A stretch of DNA of 64,000 nt from Yersinia aldovae ATCC 35236 (GCF_000173735.1 NZ_ACCB01000002.1:124001-188000), one strand, 5' to 3'. Counted from the first letter of the stretch, positions 48,185-57,219 are shown. The notes: a model not told the origin generated them from the sequence alone. Program-made: numbers and translations.

Positions 48185-48712
48185 TTAGAAAGTATAACCT
48201 ACGCCAGCAACCCAAGTACCAATATCAACACTGCGGATACGGCTCTGTTCGTAAGAGACGTCCAGTGCAACATTTTGCATTGGGTTGAACTGTAAACCGG
48301 CGCCGTAGGTGAAACCATAGTCGCTGGTGCTGTTTTTGTCGCTAGCATAAGTTGGGTAGTTCTGGCTGAAACGACCGTGACCTACACCTACCAGGCCATA
48401 AATGCTAGCCCAGTCGTTGATACGGTAAGCTGGACCTGCGGTGATAGAGTTGTACTGTGCTTTGTTGTAAACAGTTGAACTATCGCCGAAGCTGCTTTTT
48501 TCAGTGTGAGTGAAAGAAGTGATGTAACCCAGTTGAGAATCACTCCACTCGTAACGGTACTTCAGGTTGAAACCAGAAGATTTGTTAGCAACACCTTGGT
48601 AGTCGCTCTGGGCATAACCACCAGAAACGGTGCTTTGACCGGCAAAAGCTGAACCTGCGGACACTGCTAATACACAAGCTGCCACTGCTGAAAGACATGT
48701 AATTTTTTTCAT
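48185..48712 (-). CDS. ompX: OmpX, outer membrane beta-barrel protein (Ail/Lom family)
   Basis: Protein of 175 residues (E. coli OmpX is 171). It starts at ATG 48712, with GAGG five bases before; a GTG two codons upstream is not needed. The signal peptide is MKKITCLSAVAACVLAVSAGSAFA. Strand patterns STVSGGYAQSD, GFNLKYRYEW, SITAGPAYRINDWASIYGLVGVGHG and a C-terminal aromatic Phe are those of an eight-stranded barrel. Yersinia Ail and OmpX relatives take part in adhesion and serum resistance; this one is nearer to OmpX. It is divergent from rhtA, as in E. coli. Confidence 0.95.
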   Translation of the reverse strand: MKKITCLSAVAACVLAVSAGSAFAGQSTVSGGYAQSDYQGVANKSSGFNLKYRYEWSDSQLGYITSFTHTEKSSFGDSSTVYNKAQYNSITAGPAYRINDWASIYGLVGVGHGRFSQNYPTYASDKNSTSDYGFTYGAGLQFNPMQNVALDVSYEQSRIRSVDIGTWVAGVGYTF

Positions 48713-49101
48713 AACCACCTCGAAAAACGCAAATTTTAGAGTGAAACAAAAACACCATGTAATTATAACAATAAACAGCGGGAAACTCTGCCCGCTAATG
48801 GTTGTCTAATCATTTATTTGGTGTAACAAACAGTTTCAAGCATCTTCTATGTTACTAATACTTCAGATATTTTGGTACATTATACATCTTATTGTGACAT
48901 ACATCACTAAGAGTCATTCCAGATAATTCTTAATTTAACAGTATAAATAAACACCAATCACAGAATAAAAAAACAACAATAATAAATTTTTACGCTCTTT
49001 TTTTCTTTTTTTTCCGCATTGATGATTTTTAAACACTCCGCTGACATTTCATTTACACTAGCAAAAACGGGTTCGTCTACTTTTCTTTGAGGCTCAAAAG
49101 G
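48713..49101. other. Divergent ompX-rhtA intergenic region
   Basis: 389 bases, strongly AT-rich, with a long pyrimidine tract (near 48990-49017). It should hold the promoters of both genes. I see no ORF, repeat or clear operator. Confidence 0.45.
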
Positions 49102-49989
49102 ATGTCTTTGTCTCCTTCATCCAAAAATACACTCCCATTGCTCCCTATTTTGTTGCTGGTGATCGCCATGATCTCAATACAAAGTGGAGCATCACTGGCA
49201 AAAAGCCTATTCCCACTGGTTGGCGCGCAAGGAATTACCTCGTTGCGCCTGGGGATTGGCACTCTTATTCTGTTTATTATCTTCAAACCCTGGCGAATGC
49301 GATTTGCTGCGGGGAGTCGTTTGCCCCTGCTCGTCTATGGGGTTGCGTTAGGTGGCATGAATTTTCTGTTTTATCTGTCATTGAAAACCGTGCCACTGGG
49401 TATTGCTGTTGCATTGGAGTTTACCGGCCCGTTGGCGGTCGCTATGTTCTCCTCCCGTCGCGCGGTGGATTTTATCTGGGTAGGGCTGGCGATTCTGGGG
49501 TTATGGTTCCTGCTGCCTCTGGGACATAGCGTCGATACTATTGACTTGTTTGGTGCAGCTTGTGCATTAGGAGCCGGTGCCTGCTGGGCAATCTATATTG
49601 TTTCAGGGCAAAAGGCCGGTGGCGATCACGGCCCTGGAACTGTTGCGATCGGTTCGTTGATTGCCGCACTTATTTTCTGCCCGATTGGTGTCGTCTATAA
49701 CGGCATGGCGCTGTTCGATCCGGCAATATTGCCTATTGCGCTGGCGGTAGCAATATTGTCTACAGCCCTCCCCTACTCGCTGGAGATGGTCGCTCTGACC
49801 CGCCTTCCTGCCCGCACATTTGGCACATTAATGAGTTTGGAGCCTGCTTTAGCGGCTGTTTCAGGGCTGGTTTTCTTAAATGAGCATCTGACGATGGTGC
49901 AATGGTTGGCGCTGGCATCAATTATCTGCGCATCCATCGGTGCCACCCTGACCATCAAACCCAAGCCACAGTTAGAGCAAATCACCTGA
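49102..49989 (+). CDS. rhtA: Threonine/homoserine exporter RhtA (EamA family)
   Basis: Protein of 295 residues, the same length as E. coli RhtA, from ATG 49102; a TTG five codons upstream is ignored. It has ten membrane helices in two EamA halves. Matching stretches are SIQSGASLAKSLFPLVGAQG, TVPLGIAVALEFTGPLAVA and ALTRLPARTFGTLMSLEPALAAVSG. It exports threonine, homoserine and related amino acids. The gene pair with ompX matches E. coli gene order. Confidence 0.95.
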   Translation: MSLSPSSKNTLPLLPILLLVIAMISIQSGASLAKSLFPLVGAQGITSLRLGIGTLILFIIFKPWRMRFAAGSRLPLLVYGVALGGMNFLFYLSLKTVPLGIAVALEFTGPLAVAMFSSRRAVDFIWVGLAILGLWFLLPLGHSVDTIDLFGAACALGAGACWAIYIVSGQKAGGDHGPGTVAIGSLIAALIFCPIGVVYNGMALFDPAILPIALAVAILSTALPYSLEMVALTRLPARTFGTLMSLEPALAAVSGLVFLNEHLTMVQWLALASIICASIGATLTIKPKPQLEQIT

Positions 49990-50005
49990 TAAAAGGGGAA
50001 TTGTC

Positions 50006-50510
50006 ATGGACGTCAGAACCGCCACATCAGCAGACTTTGCCGCAATATGTCCACTATTTCAGGCCGTAATTGGTCATGGTGATACCTATGTTTTTACCCC
50101 AGACACACCCAAACAGGATGCCTACGATTACTGGTTTGGTGCAGGGGTTTGGTGCAGGGGTTCGTTGCTGGGTTGCATTGCATGAGGGGCAAGTGGTTGG
50201 CATTTATAAATTGATCGATAATCAGCGCGGACTCGGTAGTCACGTTGCGAATGCATCATTTATGGTGGATAGCAAAGTACGCGGTTTGGGTATTGGCAAG
50301 GCTCTCGGGATACATTGTATTGAGCAGGCAACAGCACTCGGTTATCGGGCTATTCAATTTAATTTTGTTGTCAGCACCAATACCTTGGCGGTCACATTGT
50401 GGCAAAAACTCGGTTTCGACATTATCGCCACTTTGCCAAAAGCCTTTAATCATAGTCAGTTGGGCTACGTTGATGCTTACGTGATGCACCGTTCACTGGA
50501 GCAACGTTAG
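50006..50510 (+). pseudogene. GNAT-family acetyltransferase, frameshifted by a 13-bp duplication
   Basis: From ATG 50006 (AAGGGGA upstream) the frame reads MDVRTATSADFAAICPLFQAV and on to DYWFGAGV, then hits a stop. The rest (RCWVALHEGQVVGIYKLIDNQRG... RGLGIGKALGIHC... FVVSTNTLAVTLWQKLGF) is in another frame to 50510. The acetyl-CoA loop RGLGIGKA is intact. The break is at a tandem copy of GTTTGGTGCAGGG (50134-50159); removing one copy gives a continuous protein of about 163 residues. The substrate is unknown. As it stands the gene should be inactive, unless the repeat number changes. Confidence 0.8.
50134..50159 (+). repeat. 13-bp tandem duplication inside the GNAT gene
   Basis: GTTTGGTGCAGGG occurs at 50134-50146 and again at 50147-50159. 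It adds 13 bases and so shifts the frame by one. Loss of one unit by strand slippage would restore the gene. Confidence 0.9.
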
Positions 50511-50512
50511 CG

Positions 50513-50848
50513 TTGATATTGCATTTACACTTTCCTGATGCCCAGTTGGTGGGCATTGATGCCGATTTGCTGTCCTCCCATGTTAATCAGATAGATACTT
50601 GGCGCACCATCTATTACCACCGAATGTTCTTATCAGCGGCGATTGCCGACTGTCTGCGCGCCACTCCCGACACCTCACAGCAGGATTTCCTGCAAGATTA
50701 TCTGGCTCGCATTGATACAGCAGCCCGCAACAAGCCGATGTCCGCCGCTTACTGGGGTTGCCACGTTTATTTATTGTCGCCCAGGCCCGATAATAACCGC
50801 GTCGGCAGTGCTGGTGAGATTCATTCTCCAGCTCATTCCTATAAATAA
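50513..50848 (+). CDS. Unrecognised small ORF after the GNAT gene
   Basis: Frame of 111 residues from a TTG two bases after the GNAT stop, with GGAG 12 bases upstream inside the GNAT gene. The sequence (LVGIDADLLSSHVNQIDTWRTIYYHRMFLSAAIADCLRATPD...) is soluble, has reasonable composition and is in step with the previous gene, but I know no family. The tail after SPRP looks less protein-like. It could be a real coupled gene or the end of a decayed one. Confidence 0.4.
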   Translation: MILHLHFPDAQLVGIDADLLSSHVNQIDTWRTIYYHRMFLSAAIADCLRATPDTSQQDFLQDYLARIDTAARNKPMSAAYWGCHVYLLSPRPDNNRVGSAGEIHSPAHSYK

Positions 50849-51228
50849 TATGCTCGCCAAACAGCCCACCTAATAAACTCTCTATTTAATATATTACTTA
50901 CTTTCTATGTCATTCCACCAGTACGGTGACAAGTCATTAATTAATAATGACTTCCCCCATCGCTACATATAAATCAGCGTTATGTAACAGCTCACCCCCC
51001 TATTTAAATAATAAGAAACATAAAAATCACAGTGATAGCCTTTATCGATTAGACCTTGGGATAAAATCCGCGTTATTCTCAAAGCGAAACATTAAATTAC
51101 ATTTAAAAATAACTGTCGTTGTCGACGATTTAATTGATAGGCCGAATCTAACCTGCAAAATAGAATATCTTTGTTATACTTATTGCGGTGAAGAAATTGG
51201 TAATCAACTCAATAAAGGGATACCTATT
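50849..51228. other. Upstream region of dps
   Basis: 380 bases, AT-rich. A long in-frame extension of dps (from 50947) runs through it, but its composition is not protein-like (many Lys, Asn, Leu from AT codons) and family length excludes it. The dps promoter lies at its right end. Confidence 0.5.
51150..51183 (+). promoter_or_regulatory. Promoter of dps
   Basis: TTGTTATACTTATT contains a TATACT -10 box (51175-51180) of the kind used by sigma70 and sigmaS, about 50 bases before the dps start. The -35 region is weak, which fits sigmaS use. E. coli dps is likewise induced in stationary phase and under peroxide stress. Confidence 0.5.
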
Positions 51229-51732
51229 ATGAGTACAGCAAAACTGGTGAAAGCTAAATCCTCCGAACTCCTCTATACGCGTAATAATGTTGATGAACAT
51301 ACTAAAGAGCTTACGATTAAGCTATTAAACCAGATGGTTATCCAGTTTATCGATCTGTCGCTTATCACTAAGCAGGCTCACTGGAACATGCGTGGTGCTA
51401 ACTTCATCGCGGTTCACGAAATGCTGGATGGCTTCCGCACTGCCCTCACCGATCATCTGGATACCTTTGCAGAACGCGCAGTGCAATTAGGTGGCGTGGC
51501 ACTGGGTACTGCACAACTCGTTACAGATAAAACACCACTGAAGAGCTATCCAACTCACATTCAAAAGGTGCAAGATCACCTAAAAGAGTTGGCAGACAGA
51601 TATGGTGTGGTGGCGAACTGTGTGCGTAAGGCCATAACAGAAGTCAAGGATGAGGATAGCGCAGACATGTTCACTGCCGCATCGCGTGATCTGGATAAAT
51701 TCCTGTGGTTCCTTGAAGCAAATATTGAGTAA
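51229..51732 (+). CDS. dps: Dps, DNA-protecting ferritin-like protein
   Basis: Protein of 167 residues, same as E. coli Dps, from ATG 51229; the longer open frame upstream is not used. [19 protein letters not shown] gives the lysine-rich N-terminal tail that binds DNA. The ferroxidase residues are in [41 protein letters not shown]. It forms a 12-subunit shell that stores iron and protects DNA from peroxide. It is followed by a strong terminator-like hairpin, then ybiI. Confidence 0.97.
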   Translation: MSTAKLVKAKSSELLYTRNNVDEHTKELTIKLLNQMVIQFIDLSLITKQAHWNMRGANFIAVHEMLDGFRTALTDHLDTFAERAVQLGGVALGTAQLVTDKTPLKSYPTHIQKVQDHLKELADRYGVVANCVRKAITEVKDEDSADMFTAASRDLDKFLWFLEANIE

Positions 51733-51762
51733 TCACGCGCATTAGATGCATTATTATTACGC

Positions 51763-51788
51763 AACAGGGCCGGTATTCCGGCCCTGTT
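51763..51788 (+). terminator. Terminator after dps
   Basis: AACAGGGCCGG-TATT-CCGGCCCTGTT is a perfect 11-base stem with a four-base loop, followed by TA. The T-tail is short but the stem is very stable. Confidence 0.8.
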
Positions 51789-51800
51789 TACGGAGGCCAT

Positions 51801-52067
51801 ATGGCAAGCGGATGGGCAGGTGACGGCGCAGTGCAGGATCAAATTGACTCCACCCTTGATGATGCCGTGCAACGCGCTCGCCAGGCACTCGGTAAAGGTG
51901 ACAGTGAAATGTATTGCCTTGAGTGTGGACAAGCTATTCCCGCAGCGCGGCGCAAAGCCCTCGCCGGAGTTAAGTATTGCCTGACCTGCCAAAATGAATT
52001 AGATAAACATCAGGCTAACCATGCCGGATATAACCGCCGTGGTAGTAAAGATAGCCAACTCAGATAA
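51801..52067 (+). CDS. ybiI: YbiI, DksA/TraR-type zinc finger protein
   Basis: Protein of 88 residues, same as E. coli YbiI. It starts MASGWAGDGAVQDQIDSTLDDAVQRAR and ends GYNRRGSKDSQLR, as in the E. coli protein. A C4 zinc site is formed by Cys39, Cys42, Cys60 and Cys63. It lacks the long coiled coil of DksA. The function is not established. A TACGGAGG site lies just before the ATG. Confidence 0.93.
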   Translation: MASGWAGDGAVQDQIDSTLDDAVQRARQALGKGDSEMYCLECGQAIPAARRKALAGVKYCLTCQNELDKHQANHAGYNRRGSKDSQLR

Positions 52068-52202
52068 CCCCCAGCGTCTAAACCCTTATCACCCCCTTTT
52101 CAAACAAAATAAGAGATAGTTAACAATATTGTTATATAAATGTTAGCTATTGATTGCATATTATTTACTTCCTAGTTAATAATAAACAAATAATGGATTA
52201 GT

Positions 52203-52251
52203 TGCACCAAAATGATATTAACGCACCGTTTTGGTGAGTCATATTGGTGCA
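52203..52251. promoter_or_regulatory. Cluster of NtrC-type sites upstream of glnHPQ
   Basis: Three overlapping or adjacent 17-base sites fit TGCAC-N7-GGTGCA to different degrees: 52203-52219 (good left half), 52222-52238 (both halves, GCACCGTTTTGGTG), and 52235-52251 (good right half, TTGGTGCA). They lie 75-120 bases before a sigma54-like promoter, the usual NtrC arrangement for nitrogen-limited activation. Confidence 0.7.
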
Positions 52252-52323
52252 AATGGTGTCAGCTAAGTAATTGCACGCTAATCACTTAGTAAAATATCGT
52301 TATTTTTAAATAACTTGCATTTC

Positions 52324-52339
52324 TGGCACGATCTTTTCA
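52324..52339 (+). promoter_or_regulatory. Sigma54-like promoter of glnHPQ
   Basis: TGGCACG-ATCT-TTTCA keeps the perfect -24 box and the spacing, but the -12 box has TC where GC is standard. With NtrC sites upstream it is still the best candidate and would be weak, needing strong activation. The start would be near 52350, giving a leader of about 250 bases. Confidence 0.6.
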
Positions 52340-52475
52340 TATTGCACTCTGAAATATAAAAAACGGATCTCCATGCTCAAAGTAATTGGCGTTGTAGCCA
52401 GACCGACCAGAAAATCCCAATAGACTGATTTAGTTCAGAAAATAGGGTGTCAAATCTGTCTGAAGCAAATTTTCA

Positions 52476-52530
52476 CGCTGCTTGCAGCGGCCTCCTGAAA
52501 GTGAGGCCTGTTTTCGGGCCGAGTAACAGG
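52476..52530 (+). promoter_or_regulatory. Structured leader of glnH with competing hairpins
   Basis: Three short stems are visible: 52476-52481 with 52484-52489; GGCCTC (52489-52494) with GAGGCC (52503-52508); and GGCCTG (52505-52510) with CGGGCC (52515-52520), closed by TTTT. The second and third share 52505-52508 and exclude each other. CCTGTT (507-512) and AACAGG (525-530) can also pair. No T-run follows, so control would be on translation or RNA stability. Confidence 0.4.
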
Positions 52531-52598
52531 AACCGCCAGCACTGCTGCGACACCATGTACCAAGGGTAATCCACAAAAGCATAAAGGAACTCCCACTT

Positions 52599-53342
52599 AT
52601 GAAGTCACTTGTCAAAGTTTCATTGGCCGCACTTACGCTGGCCTTTGCCGTTAACACCTACGCCGCAGAAAAAGAACTGATCGTCGCTACAGATACCGCT
52701 TTCGTTCCTTTTGAATTCAAACAGGGGGATAAATATGTCGGTTTTGATATCGATTTGTGGGATGCCATCGCGAAAAAACTCGATCTGAAATATACCCTGA
52801 AACCAATGGACTTCAGCGGTATCATTCCTGCGCTACAAACCAAAAATGTTGACCTGGCATTGGCTGGGATCACTATCACCGACGAGCGTAAAAAAGCTGT
52901 CGACTTCTCTGATGGCTATTACAACAGCGGCCTGCTGGTGATGGTCAAAGCGAATAATAACGACATCAAAAGCGAAGCTGACTTGAAAGGCAAAGTGCTG
53001 GCAGTGAAAAGCGGCACCGGTTCGGTCGATTACGCGAAAGCCAACATCAAAACCAAGGATCTGCGCCAATTCCCGAATATCGATAACGCCTATCTTGAGT
53101 TAGGTACGGGCAACGCTGATGCGGTGCTACATGACACACCAAACATCCTTTACTTCATTAAAACTGCCGGTAATGGCCAGTTCAAAGCGGTGGGTGAACC
53201 CATTAAAGCTCAGCAGTATGGTGTCGCATTCCCACAAGGCAGTGACCTGCGTGAAAAAGTTAACGCCGCGCTGAAATCCCTGAAAGAAGACGGCACTTAC
53301 GCTGTAATTTATAAAAAATGGTTCGGTGTAGAACCTAAGTAA
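52599..53342 (+). CDS. glnH: GlnH, glutamine-binding periplasmic protein
   Basis: Protein of 247 residues (E. coli GlnH is 248). It has a signal peptide [22 protein letters not shown] and the amino-acid binding protein pattern [26 protein letters not shown] and [25 protein letters not shown]. It brings glutamine to the GlnP-GlnQ importer. AAAGGAAC lies before the ATG. An ERIC element separates it from glnP. Confidence 0.97.
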   Translation: MKSLVKVSLAALTLAFAVNTYAAEKELIVATDTAFVPFEFKQGDKYVGFDIDLWDAIAKKLDLKYTLKPMDFSGIIPALQTKNVDLALAGITITDERKKAVDFSDGYYNSGLLVMVKANNNDIKSEADLKGKVLAVKSGTGSVDYAKANIKTKDLRQFPNIDNAYLELGTGNADAVLHDTPNILYFIKTAGNGQFKAVGEPIKAQQYGVAFPQGSDLREKVNAALKSLKEDGTYAVIYKKWFGVEPK

Positions 53343-53360
53343 TTCTTTTTTTAAAATTTT

Positions 53361-53485
53361 TATACTCTAACTAATTCGAGTTGCAGGAAGGCGGCAAGCG
53401 AATAAGCCCCGATGAGTTGACACCTGTCAATGATTCGGGTCTATGAAAGCGGCCAACACATGCAGTTCGAAGTCTGACGAGTATA
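53361..53485. repeat. ERIC element between glnH and glnP
   Basis: A 125-base element with ends TATACTC and GAGTATA and the internal ERIC blocks GAGTTGCAGGAAGGCGGCAAG, CAATGATTCGGGT and GGCCAACACATGCAGTTCGAA. It lies inside an operon, so it is transcribed and should fold into a long hairpin, probably lowering glnPQ relative to glnH. Confidence 0.85.
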
Positions 53486-53501
53486 GACCAGGAGAATATC
53501 C

Positions 53502-54158
53502 ATGCAGTTTGAATGGAGCGCTATTTGGCCCGCCATCCCAATCCTGCTTGAAGGTGCCAAGTTAACCCTGTGGATTTCGGTCCTGGGGTTGCTTGGCGGC
53601 CTGATTATTGGGGTTGTAGCAGGTTTTGCCCGCGCTTACGGCGGTTGGCTGAGTAGAAATATCGCATTAGTTTTTATCGAATTGATCCGTGGCACGCCAA
53701 TTGTGGTCCAGGTGATGTTTATCTACTTTGCGCTGCCAATGATGATGCCAATGCGCATCGATCCCTTAACCGCAGCGATCGTCACCATCATGATTAACTC
53801 CGGTGCCTACATTGCGGAAATTACCCGTGGTGCGGTGCTGTCAATCCATAATGGGTTCCGTGAAGCGGGTCTGGCGCTGGGTTTGTCCAAACGCGACACC
53901 TTACGTTATGTGATTGCACCGCTGGCACTACGCCGTATGCTGCCACCGTTAGGTAACCAATGGATCGTCAGCATCAAAGATACTTCATTGTTTATCGTCA
54001 TCGGCGTCGCTGAACTGACTCGTCAGGGGCAGGAAATTATTGCCGGGAACTTCCGCGCGATGGAAATATGGAGTGCGGTGGCGGTTATTTACCTGATTAT
54101 CACGCTGGCGCTGAGCTTCGTTCTGCGTCGGTTAGAAAGAAAGCTGAAAATAATATGA
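53502..54158 (+). CDS. glnP: GlnP, glutamine ABC transporter permease
   Basis: Protein of 218 residues (E. coli GlnP is 219) with about five membrane helices. The cytoplasmic EAA loop [37 protein letters not shown] is the contact site for the ATPase. The motif [20 protein letters not shown] is typical of polar amino-acid importers. An AGGAG site lies just after the ERIC end. Its stop overlaps the glnQ start by four bases. Confidence 0.97.
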   Translation: MQFEWSAIWPAIPILLEGAKLTLWISVLGLLGGLIIGVVAGFARAYGGWLSRNIALVFIELIRGTPIVVQVMFIYFALPMMMPMRIDPLTAAIVTIMINSGAYIAEITRGAVLSIHNGFREAGLALGLSKRDTLRYVIAPLALRRMLPPLGNQWIVSIKDTSLFIVIGVAELTRQGQEIIAGNFRAMEIWSAVAVIYLIITLALSFVLRRLERKLKII

Positions 54159-54877
54159 TTGAATTCAAAAACGTCTCCAAACACTTTGGTAAAACCCAGG
54201 TGCTCCACGACATCAATCTGAATATCACTAAGGGAGAAGTGGTGGTGATTATTGGTCCATCCGGCTCGGGGAAATCTACCCTGCTGCGTTGTATCAATAA
54301 ACTGGAAGTCATTACCAGCGGTCAGTTGATTGTCGATGGCCTGGATGTCAATGACCCCAAAGTGGATGAACGCCTGATTCGTCAGGAAGCGGGCATGGTG
54401 TTCCAGCAGTTTTACCTGTTCCCGCATCTTACCGCACTGGAAAATGTCGCCTTCGGCCCAATACGGGTTCGCGGCGCATCCAAAGAAGCCGCTAATAAGC
54501 AGGCTCTCGCGTTGTTGGCTAAGGTCGGTTTGGAAAATCGCGCCCACCATTATCCGTCAGAGTTGTCTGGTGGCCAGCAGCAGCGTGTGGCTATCGCCCG
54601 CGCACTGGCGGTTAAACCCAAGCTAATGCTGTTTGATGAGCCAACCTCGGCGCTGGACCCTGAGTTGCGTCATGAAGTCTTGACCGTAATGAAAGATTTG
54701 GCGGAAGAAGGCATGACAATGGTTATCGTGACCCACGAAGTGGGTTTCGCGCAAAAAGTGGCATCACGCCTGATTTTTATTGATAAAGGCCGGGTGGCGC
54801 AGGACGGTGATCCGGATACTCTCATCACCCATCCACCAAGTGATCGTTTACGGGAATTCTTGCAACACGTTTCCTGA
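54155..54877 (+). CDS. glnQ: GlnQ, glutamine ABC transporter ATPase
   Basis: Protein of 240 residues, same as E. coli GlnQ, from ATG 54155; a longer frame from 54068 lies inside glnP and is rejected. Walker [10 protein letters not shown] near residue 36, the Q-loop [15 protein letters not shown], signature [16 protein letters not shown], Walker [15 protein letters not shown] and His in VTHEVGFA are all intact. It powers glutamine import through GlnP. A strong terminator follows. Confidence 0.97.
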   Translation: MIEFKNVSKHFGKTQVLHDINLNITKGEVVVIIGPSGSGKSTLLRCINKLEVITSGQLIVDGLDVNDPKVDERLIRQEAGMVFQQFYLFPHLTALENVAFGPIRVRGASKEAANKQALALLAKVGLENRAHHYPSELSGGQQQRVAIARALAVKPKLMLFDEPTSALDPELRHEVLTVMKDLAEEGMTMVIVTHEVGFAQKVASRLIFIDKGRVAQDGDPDTLITHPPSDRLREFLQHVS

Positions 54878-54900
54878 TAAGCCATTTGGCATTACGTGAA

Positions 54901-54936
54901 AAAAGGCGGGTATCTTCAATGACACCCGCCTTTTTT
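54901..54936 (+). terminator. Terminator of glnHPQ
   Basis: AAAAGGCGGGT (54901-54911) and ACCCGCCTTTTTT (from 54924) form a strong stem with a 12-base loop and a T6 tail. With the A-run on the other side it could also stop transcription arriving from the minus strand. Confidence 0.93.
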
Positions 54937-55021
54937 ATGCAATTTGCGGTAACTGACACTGCTTATATCACTGTTTGCTGATCCTTAATCTGAGCAAAAA
55001 ATCGCTATCAGCGCCATAATA

Positions 55022-55985
55022 TTACCAACGCTCTGCGGCCCAGGCGGCTTGCTGCTCCGGCGTCAGGAATGTCCAGGCAACGAAACGGCTGACCTTTTGC
55101 CCCTGCGCCATATCAATGGTGCGCACCTCAACAGCGTTCGCGTAACGTAGTGCATGATAAATCGCTGGCAAGGTGGTTTTTTTTGGAAATCAGTGAGGTA
55201 AACCAGAAGCAGTTCTGCCCCTTAGCAACACTCTCCACAATCATGCGCTTGACGAACCCTTCCTCGCCACCTTCACACCATAACTCACTGTTTTTACCCC
55301 CAAAATTCTGCACAGGCTTGGCGGCAACATCGCCTTTACCCAGTTTGTGCAGTTTACGGCGGGTCGTTGCGGCCGCTTCTTCGGCAGAGGCGTGGAACGG
55401 CGGGTTGCACAGCGTAGCATCATAGCGTTCATTAGGTAGCCAGACACCGTCGAAAATGGCTTGTGGATCTTTTTGCTGCCGCAGGCGTAACGCATTCCTC
55501 AACGTAGGATTCATTGATACCACCATTTTTGCCGCGCTGACAGCTTGTGGATCAATCTCAGTACCGGTGAAACGCCAGCCATATTCACGCTGACCAATAA
55601 TCGGGTAAATACAGTTAGCGCCGACACCAATATCCAGCAGCGCAATATTTTTACCCTGCGGGATCACGCCAGCATTACTGCTCGCCAGTAAATCGGCCAG
55701 ATGATGCAGATAATCGGCACGACCAGGGATCGGTGGACACAGAAAATCAGCAGGAATATCCCAATGCTCGATACCATAGAAGTGCTTCAACAATGCCCGA
55801 TTAAGCATTTTCACTGCCAGAGGATCAGAAAAATCGATAGAAATATCCCCGTAGGCGGTCGGTGCCAGGAAAGAAACCAACTCTGGGCAACTAACTGAAA
55901 GTACATCAAAATCATAGCGCGAACGATGACGATTTCGTGGATGTAATCCGCTTTTTTCTTTTGGGAATATTTTTTTGTTTTCCAT
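55022..55985 (-). pseudogene. rlmF: RlmF, 23S rRNA A1618 N6-methyltransferase, frameshifted near the C-terminus
   Basis: From ATG 55985 the protein reads [25 protein letters not shown] and keeps the methyltransferase core: [16 protein letters not shown] for SAM and NPPF in [16 protein letters not shown]. The open frame ends at 55128 after FTSLISKK. In the +1 frame the expected end ([27 protein letters not shown]... WAAERW) continues to a TAA at 55022. The break is at a run of eight A (eight T on the plus strand, 55177-55184), where seven would keep the frame. Intact, the enzyme methylates A1618 of 23S rRNA. The truncated form lacks about 35 residues after the catalytic core. Sequencing error is possible. 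Confidence 0.85.
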
Positions 55986-56033
55986 CGTACTGACTCTCTG
56001 ATAAGCATTTTCTGGCGCGTAAGATAGCATAAA

Positions 56034-57029
56034 TCACTGCAAAGCGGGTGAATGGGCATTTCCATCAAAATGAAGTAAACCGATCTGTTGCAGCCCTTGC
56101 CCGACATTCTCCGCCCGCCCTACTGCCACCAGACAACACGCAACCTGCTTTAAAATAGCCTCAGGGATCAGTTGCTTGCCAGCCAAACAGGATTCTATCC
56201 AATGAGCAGTGATGGCGGCATCTCTCGACGGGGGGAGTTCAGGTTCGTTTGGCTCGATTTGACGCTCCAACAAGATACTCTGCTCACCATCATTGATACG
56301 ATGAATTGGTGGACAACGTAATGGGTTGGCGTAAACCTCCCCTTCAGTACCTTGTTGCAACAAGGCTGGCGCATTGATAGCCTGGAAAAAACCACCCACT
56401 TTCTGCATATATTCGGGATGAGAAACACTGGCTAACCGGAGCGCGTTATCGTGAATAAACGGTGTTGCCAGTTTTGCCAGCGTATGGCTGCTGTTTCTCA
56501 CCCCCATACGCCAGCGTTGCTGCAATTGCTGGTCAAGTTGAGACGACAATGCGGCTACGGGAACAAAAACTGGCAAACCATGATCTAGCCGCTGTTGAGC
56601 CTCTTGTGCATTAAGCGACCACGGCATGCTCAACTGCTGGAAAATCTCAGCACTGGTAACGCGGCTACTGTCTTCTGTCACACCGTGCACAACCACAGGT
56701 AACCCCATACGTGACAGCAGCAGCGCCAACAACGGGGTCAGATTAGCTTGTTTGCGCGCACCATTATAACTGGGGATAACCACCGGTAACGGGCGGCCCT
56801 GTGGTGCACGTAATGACATCACCTGCTCTTGCATCGCCTGATAGAAACCCAGTATTTCCTGATCGGACTCACCTTTAATACGAAAAGCGATCAGGATAGC
56901 GCCCAATTCCAGTGCCGGAACCCGTTCTGCTAACATCGCTTTATACAGCTCATAGGCAGTGGACTGATCCAGATCACGCGCGTGGTTCTTACCGCGTCCA
57001 ATTTCTTTGATAATCTTGCTGTAATCCAT
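56034..57029 (-). CDS. ybiB: YbiB, TrpD2-family nucleic-acid-binding protein
   Basis: Protein of 331 residues from ATG 57029 (E. coli YbiB is 320); a frame start at 57065 adds 12 residues outside the family. It has the anthranilate phosphoribosyltransferase-like fold: MDYSKIIKEIGRGKNHARDL, PSYNGARKQANLTPLLALLL and RWRMGVRNSSHTLAKLATPF. TrpD2 proteins bind DNA rather than make tryptophan. E. coli ybiB lies next to dinG; here aqpZ sits between them. GGAG lies 12 bases upstream of the start. Confidence 0.92.
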   Translation of the reverse strand: MDYSKIIKEIGRGKNHARDLDQSTAYELYKAMLAERVPALELGAILIAFRIKGESDQEILGFYQAMQEQVMSLRAPQGRPLPVVIPSYNGARKQANLTPLLALLLSRMGLPVVVHGVTEDSSRVTSAEIFQQLSMPWSLNAQEAQQRLDHGLPVFVPVAALSSQLDQQLQQRWRMGVRNSSHTLAKLATPFIHDNALRLASVSHPEYMQKVGGFFQAINAPALLQQGTEGEVYANPLRCPPIHRINDGEQSILLERQIEPNEPELPPSRDAAITAHWIESCLAGKQLIPEAILKQVACCLVAVGRAENVGQGLQQIGLLHFDGNAHSPALQ

Positions 57030-57219
57030 GATCTGGTATTTCTCCTGCCAGGATCGGTTAAACATAAATCAGGTTAAATATTGCCGAAACTTTATCATTT
57101 ATAGTGATGATTATGCCGATAAGTTTACGCTAACCCGGTTTATTCAAGGATATTGGGCCGCTTTATAGCGATGAGCGACAATGTCACTAGTGAGATAATT
57201 GGCTGGTACTGGTAAGGAG

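Noticed and set aside
50947-51228. N-terminal extension of dps giving a 261-residue protein
   Set aside because: The added part is AT-driven and not protein-like, contains the promoter, and family length and the ATG at 51229 with the canonical MSTAKLVK start fix the true gene.
54068-54154. Upstream extension of glnQ
   Set aside because: It lies inside glnP; ATG 54155 overlaps the glnP stop and gives the standard [15 protein letters not shown] start.
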